From the NCBI GenBank assembly GCA_948567375.1, contig OX419755.1, forward strand, positions 39,065,001 through 39,129,000: a stretch of DNA of 64,000 bases, read 5' to 3'. The position numbers and the translations under genes are program-made. The DNA comes from Lunularia cruciata. Lineage: Eukaryota > Streptophyta > Marchantiopsida > Lunulariales > Lunulariaceae. Under the pieces are notes generated by a model. That model was given only the letters and a program-made list of their open reading frames with translations. It did no database searches and had not been told where the DNA came from. This document shows, in pieces, positions 59,560-64,000 of this stretch; position 1 is the first letter of the stretch, and each line of letters starts with the position of its first letter.

Positions 59560-62255
59560 TAGTTGGTAATGTCCTCGTTGCCAGTGAAGCTTCAAATTCC
59601 TTGATGGCCATATGTGCATTTTAGAGGTGGGAAAGAGGTTCCCATGTGGCATCATGAAGGGGATACCCTTTCCAAAGGACCTTGTACTCTGTATATTGGC
59701 AACGGCCTCGTTGAATATGACAACGTGCAAGGATACAATCAACTTTGTACTCCTCATGAACATTGATAGGGACAGGCAGAGGAGGAGGTTGGACTCAAGA
59801 GGAAAAGGAAGAGGGGTTAGGAACAAAGGGTTTCAACTTGGAAACATAAAAGACAGGATGGATACGCATGTGAGAAGGCAAGGCAAGGCAAGTCGATAGC
59901 AATAGGAGAGACAATGTAGGTGATATCAAATGGTCCTATCCAATTAGGAGCAAGTTTACAAACTTGGGTATCAAGTGGGAGAAGGAGGTTACTAGAGAAG
60001 AGTATGACTTCATCGCCAACTTCAAAGGTGAGATCACGACGATGGTGATCCGCATATTGTTTTTGGCAATTCTGAGCAACAAGAAGGTGAGACTTGGCTT
60101 GTTGGAGAGATTGGGATATAGTGGTCAAGAATGTGGAAGTATGAGGAACTTGAGAGGGAGGGGGAGCAAGAAGAGAATCTGGAACAAGTGGATCTTGGCC
60201 AAAATTAAGAAAGAAGGGAGAAAATCCGGTGCTTGCCTGTTTGGAATTGTTGTAGGCAAATTCTGCAGCTGCAAGACATTCATCCCAATTGGTATGGTGG
60301 ACATTGACAAAGGCCCGCAACATATCCTCCAATGTACGATTGGCGCGTTCAGTTTGTCCATCAGTTTGAGGATGATAGGCCGTGGACAAAGCAAGCTTGG
60401 TGCTGAGTATTTGGAAGAGTGCTTGCCAAAACTTCCCGATAAATTGAGGATCACGGTTGGAGATGAGTACACGTGGCATCCCATGATGCTTGAAGACATT
60501 GTTGAAGTGGATTTGCGCTAAGGTTGGAGCATCCACGGTATCATAGGTTGGTGCCAAGTGGATTTGCTTACTAAGCTTATCCACAAACACCACGATTGCG
60601 GTGTGTCCTTGTTTTGTCTTTGGCAAGGATGTGATTAGATCCAAGCTCACATGCTCCCAACAAGCGGATGGAATGGCAAGTGGTTCAAGGAGTCCACTTG
60701 GCTTCTGGTTGCTGGCCTTGTTCCATTGGCAACTCTCACATGATCGGACAAAGTCTTGAACATCTCGTGTCATGTTGGGCCACCACCATTGGTGTTGGAG
60801 GGTGCCCAAGGTCTTGTCCACTCCCATGTGGCCAGCTATTGGTAAATCATGGGCTTCTTGAAGACTCACAAGTCGAAGATCACCTTTGGCTGGAACATAG
60901 ATCTGGTCTGCATGGAATAAAACGCCTTCCTTGAAGGAGAAGGTGTTGTACTCCTTGTCGCGTGCTGTCAAACGACGGTGTACCATTTGGAAGAAGGGAT
61001 CTTGTTGTAGATCTGATTGAAACTCATTATGTACCTTAGGGTCAATGGACACCGTTGTAATTGCCGCCGTGATGAGAGGAAGATCCTTCAAATCAGGTCG
61101 TCGTGATAGAGCATCGGAGATAAAATGGAACCGACCTAGTTTGTACTCAAGTTTGATGTCAAACAATTGGAGTTGCTCTTCCCATCGAGGATGCTGACTC
61201 TTCATGTGCTCCAAGGGTAAGGTCTGCAACAATGGCTTGTGATCAGTTTGCATGATCATTTGTTTCCCCAAGAGATAATACCTCCATACCTTGGTGGCAT
61301 ATACCATTGCAAGTTGTTCCCAATCTCGAGCAGAGTAATTTCTTTCAGCTATATTTAGTTGGCGAGACACAAAGGCAATAGGATGTAGTCCATCTGGAAA
61401 TTCTTGTTGCAACACAGCTCCAATTGCAAAGTTAGAAGCATCAAAATCAACCACACAAGGTAGTTGAGGATCATATGGTTGAAGAATAGGTCTTGAAGAC
61501 ACCATATGCTTTAACTTTTGGAATGCTTCTTCATGCTTGGTGGTCCATTGGAAGCTCGAGTTCTTTCCCAAGAGGTCAGTCAATGGTGTAGCCACATGAG
61601 CATAATAGTGGATGAACCGTTGGTAAAAACTAGCCAATCCATTGAATGCTCGTACTTCTGTAGCATCCTTCAAAGTAGGCCAATCAGTAATGGCCTTGAT
61701 CTTCTCTTCTTCCATCTTGATCCCCTCTGATGAGATCTTATGACCCAAGAAGGTAACCTCCTTCTGCCAAAAAGCACACTTTGACTTCTTGCAGTAAAAT
61801 TTCCACTGTCGTAGTCGTCTTAGGACTTCTCGCACATGATTCACGTGTTCTGCCTCTGTCCTGCTATAGATTAAGATATCATCTAAGAACACCACCACAG
61901 ACTGATCCAATAGTCCTTCCAACACCCGATGCATCTGATCCATGAAGACTACTGGAGCATTAGTGAGTCCAAAAGGTAGAACTCTCCACTCAAAATGTCC
62001 ATACCTTGTGCAAAAAGCAGTCTTTTGCACGTCCTCTCCTTCAATAGGAATTTGCCAATAGCCACTACAAAGATCCAGCTTGGAAAAGTAGCGTGCTCCA
62101 CTTAGTTGATCAAACAAGTCATCGATCCGAGGCAAGGGATATGCATTCTTCACGGTTTGCTTATTGAGTCCACGGTAATCAATATAGAAATAAAGTCCTC
62201 CATCCTTCTTTGGAACAAATAGTACCGGTGCTCCCCAAGGAGAGGTACTATGTCA
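59560..62255 (-). pseudogene. chromovirus pol: RT, RNase H, integrase, chromodomain
   Basis: One long minus frame, about 62255 to 59817. Reverse transcriptase: [41 protein letters not shown]. RNase [19 protein letters not shown]. Integrase: zinc finger [10 protein letters not shown] to CESCQWNKA; core [10 protein letters not shown]; second catalytic Asp changed to Asn (ISNRDPQF, codon 60458-60456); Glu retained in [18 protein letters not shown]. After a frameshift near 59880 the frame continues with [13 protein letters not shown] and a chromodomain (EEYKVDCILA, EYKVLWKGYPLHDATWEPL, about 59750-59600), interrupted by one stop, ending at TRTLPTSGGGI. The chromodomain places it among Ty3 chromoviruses. 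Nearly intact but inactive. Confidence 0.93.
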
Positions 62256-63175
62256 TATGAAATCCTTCTCCAACAACTCTGTAAGTGTTGTTTGCAACTC
62301 CTCCAACTCCTTTGGTGAGAGTCAATAGATTGGTCTACTCACTGGAGTACTCCCTGGCAATAACTCGATCTTGAAGGGCATACCTCGATCGGAGGGTAAT
62401 CCCTTTGGCAGATCATCCGGAAACACATCTGCAAACTCCTGAACTATCCGATCAACCATTGCTTGATGCGGCACTTGGCCTTCCTCATATTGTTCTTGTG
62501 CACTTGGCTTGACCCACACCACAAATACAGACTTATCTTCCTCCAAAGCTTGCTCTATGGCTGCTTCATTAACAAACTTCCCTTCTAGGGACTCATCTCT
62601 CTTCCAAGCTTGTTCCATGGTTGCCTTCTTGGCAAACTTCCCATCTTGGGACTAATCTCCCTTCCAGCTTTGCTCTATGGCTACCTTCTTGACAAACTTC
62701 CCATCTTAGGATTGACTATTCTTAGGTGTCTTACTTAGAGATGCCAGACAACCTAATCAGAAATTCCTACCTTGGTTTTGTACTTGAATTTGGCATTGGG
62801 TCCAATCAAATTGAACCTTATGACATTCAAGCCAAGGTAGACCCAGAATGATATCATAGTGTGGAGGTGCCACTACAAACCTCATACACTCCAAATACTC
62901 CTTCCCAATCTTGAAGGTAACACGATGCAAGGTGCGGAATGCAAAACCCTTTCTACCATCCGCTATCATCAAACTACTTCCAATCACTGGCTTGATAAGA
63001 ATACCCAATTCCTTTGCTACTTGCATAGACATGCAATTCTCTGAACTTCCAGAATCAACCAAAATTCTACAACCCTGATTAGATATCATACCTTGCAAGT
63101 GAAGCAGACTTGCATAGGTCAAGCCTTCAATCCCATTGGAACGAATCAAGCTCCTAGTAGGCGGCTCAAAATCTC
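62256..63175 (-). pseudogene. chromovirus protease and RT N-terminal region
   Basis: The protease frame 63149-62757 contains RILVDSGSSENC (catalytic DSG, about 63055-63025), ADGRKGFAFRTLHR and LGLPWLECHKVQFDW. The frame then breaks, passes through the tandem repeats at 62545-62710, and resumes as 62618-62322 with FADVFPDDLPKGLPSDRGMPFKIELLPGSTP. Two stop codons follow: TGA after SRPIY (about 62324-62322), then LSPKELEELQ..ELLEKDF, then TGA near 62256, before PWGAPVLF. Both may be CGA to TGA transitions. Confidence 0.88.
62545..62710 (-). repeat. 61-bp tandem repeat in pol, about 2.7 units
   Basis: Units at about 62545-62605, 62606-62667 and 62668-62710 share GCT(C)TATGGCTGCCTTCTT, AACAAACTTCCC and GGGACTAATCTC. 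Read on the minus strand each encodes a segment of about 20 residues of the type RDESLEGKFVNEAAIEQA, between protease and RT. Later units contain stops. Confidence 0.8.
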
Positions 63176-64000
63176 CTACTGGGATTCCTCGTTTCTCTTA
63201 TCATTCCGCTCCACAACCTCCACTTGGGCAACTTGTTGAGGTTGTACATTCTTGAGTGGACATTCAGCAATGCGATGCCCCAACTGGCGACAATAAAAAC
63301 AACCTCCATTTTGTTGTAATCTTTCTCTATATGATGTGCCAAGTGGTCTTTGTTGGATAGCATCAATCTCCATTGGTATTGGTTCTTCCACTCATGGTAT
63401 TAGTAGGCTTTGTGTAGGTCGAGGTCGAGACCAAGTTGTCACAACCAAGGAATCAAAATGCTCAGCCAATTGCATGGCTTCTTCTACGTTATGTGGCTCC
63501 CGCATGGTCACCTCCAATTTGGTTCGTGACTTCAATCCTTGCACAAATTGATCTAGAACTTCACCTTCTTGGATATCTGGAATCTGCATGATGATGTTTT
63601 GAAATTGTGTGATGTAGCTTCTCACTTAGCCAATCTACCTCAACTCCGCCAATTTATCTCGTGCGGCTTGGGTGGCATTTATAGTTTGAAATTGACCAAG
63701 TATTGCATCCTTGAATTCTGCCCATGTCAAAATCGGTGTAACAATTTGTCGTTCAGCTCTTTCTACTCAGAATTGCCACCAAAGTTTTGCCGCACCATCT
63801 AATTGGCTAGAAGCCAAGAGAATTTGTTTCTGCTCGTCTTGAAGATTGGTGGCTTCAAAGTAACATTCGCAGTCAAATACAAAATTCTCCATGGTGCCTG
63901 GAAGATTCTTGCCTTCAAACACCTTGGGTTTCGAAAATCAAATGTGATCTTCTCCATCCCGAACTGGCGCTCTGTCTATCTGTTCTCATCGTTGCTAGTC
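63176..64000 (-). pseudogene. chromovirus gag (partial, runs off the window)
   Basis: Minus strand. Zinc knuckle CFYCRQLGHRIAEC (about 63301-63260), preceded by MEIDAIQQRPLG. Capsid-like part 63625-63392: LDQFVQGLKSRTKLEV, MREPHNVEEAMQLAEHFDS. Upstream to the window edge, interrupted by stops, come RYLAQLRVLGQ-like and FEATNLQDEQKQILLASSQL-type capsid stretches. The N-terminus of gag and the 5' LTR lie outside the window. Confidence 0.88.

Noticed and set aside
59964-60521. 185-codon plus-strand frame
   Set aside because: It lies antisense to the chromovirus integrase, whose motifs are unmistakable on the minus strand.
1-64000. Bacterial-style features (operons, CRISPR arrays, ribosome binding sites, terminators)
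   Set aside because: The window has a spliced eukaryotic gene and plant-type retroelements; no spaced direct-repeat array and no compact gene clusters are present.
1-64000. tRNA or rRNA genes
   Set aside because: I looked for B-box-like GGTTCGA(A/G)TCC with a matching A-box and acceptor stem and found no convincing set; single matches such as near 8437 lack the rest.

Overview
This is nuclear DNA of a plant. The best-supported host gene is a seven-exon gene for a plant-type EF-hand Na+/Ca2+ exchanger (NCL family, minus strand, 32165 to 28109). A second, intronless gene encodes a TIP30/HTATIP2-like atypical short-chain dehydrogenase (plus strand, 4942-5847). Almost everything else that can be recognised is decayed transposable elements. 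Low gene density, a PHD-finger Ty3 element and LINEs of the restriction-like-endonuclease (RLE) type would fit a non-seed plant such as a bryophyte or lycophyte. That placement is inference; the sequence does not name the species.

Layout. 1-2.8 kb: remnant of a Ty3-type LTR element with integrase and a PHD finger. 3.3-4.0 kb: 5'-truncated RLE-LINE inside an 18-bp target-site duplication. 4.9-5.8 kb: TIP30-like gene. 6-12 kb: mostly unassigned, with several solo LINE 3' tails. 12.3-14.8 kb: decayed hAT-like transposase (minus). 14.9-19.8 kb: Ty1/copia element with both LTRs (minus). 20.5 kb: (AT)35. 21.5-25.6 kb: second, deleted copia element (plus). 25.9-26.2 kb: perfect short hairpins. 28.1-32.2 kb: NCL gene. 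36.0 kb: an LTR fragment with heat-shock-element-like motifs. 37.5-38.7 kb: Myb/SANT-like open reading frame. 39.5-42 kb: unrecognised decayed coding region flanked by GCC-rich repeat patches. 43.7-44.7 kb: PIF/Harbinger transposase (minus). 46.1-47.5, 50.1-50.5, 52.2-55.7 and 58.2-58.9 kb: further RLE-LINE copies. 59.0-64.0 kb: Ty3 chromovirus (minus), running off the right edge.

The most interesting system is the LINE family. Taken together its copies show an N-terminal zinc finger, a reverse transcriptase, a CCHC knuckle and a restriction-like endonuclease. They share a 3' tail with a small hairpin, and that tail also occurs alone as 57-152 bp insertions flanked by direct repeats. This looks like target-primed retrotransposition by a plant RLE-LINE, with extreme 5' truncation or tail-only (SINE-like) mobilisation. 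A second notable signal is clustered heat-shock-element-like motifs upstream of the TATA box in two diverged chromovirus-type LTRs.
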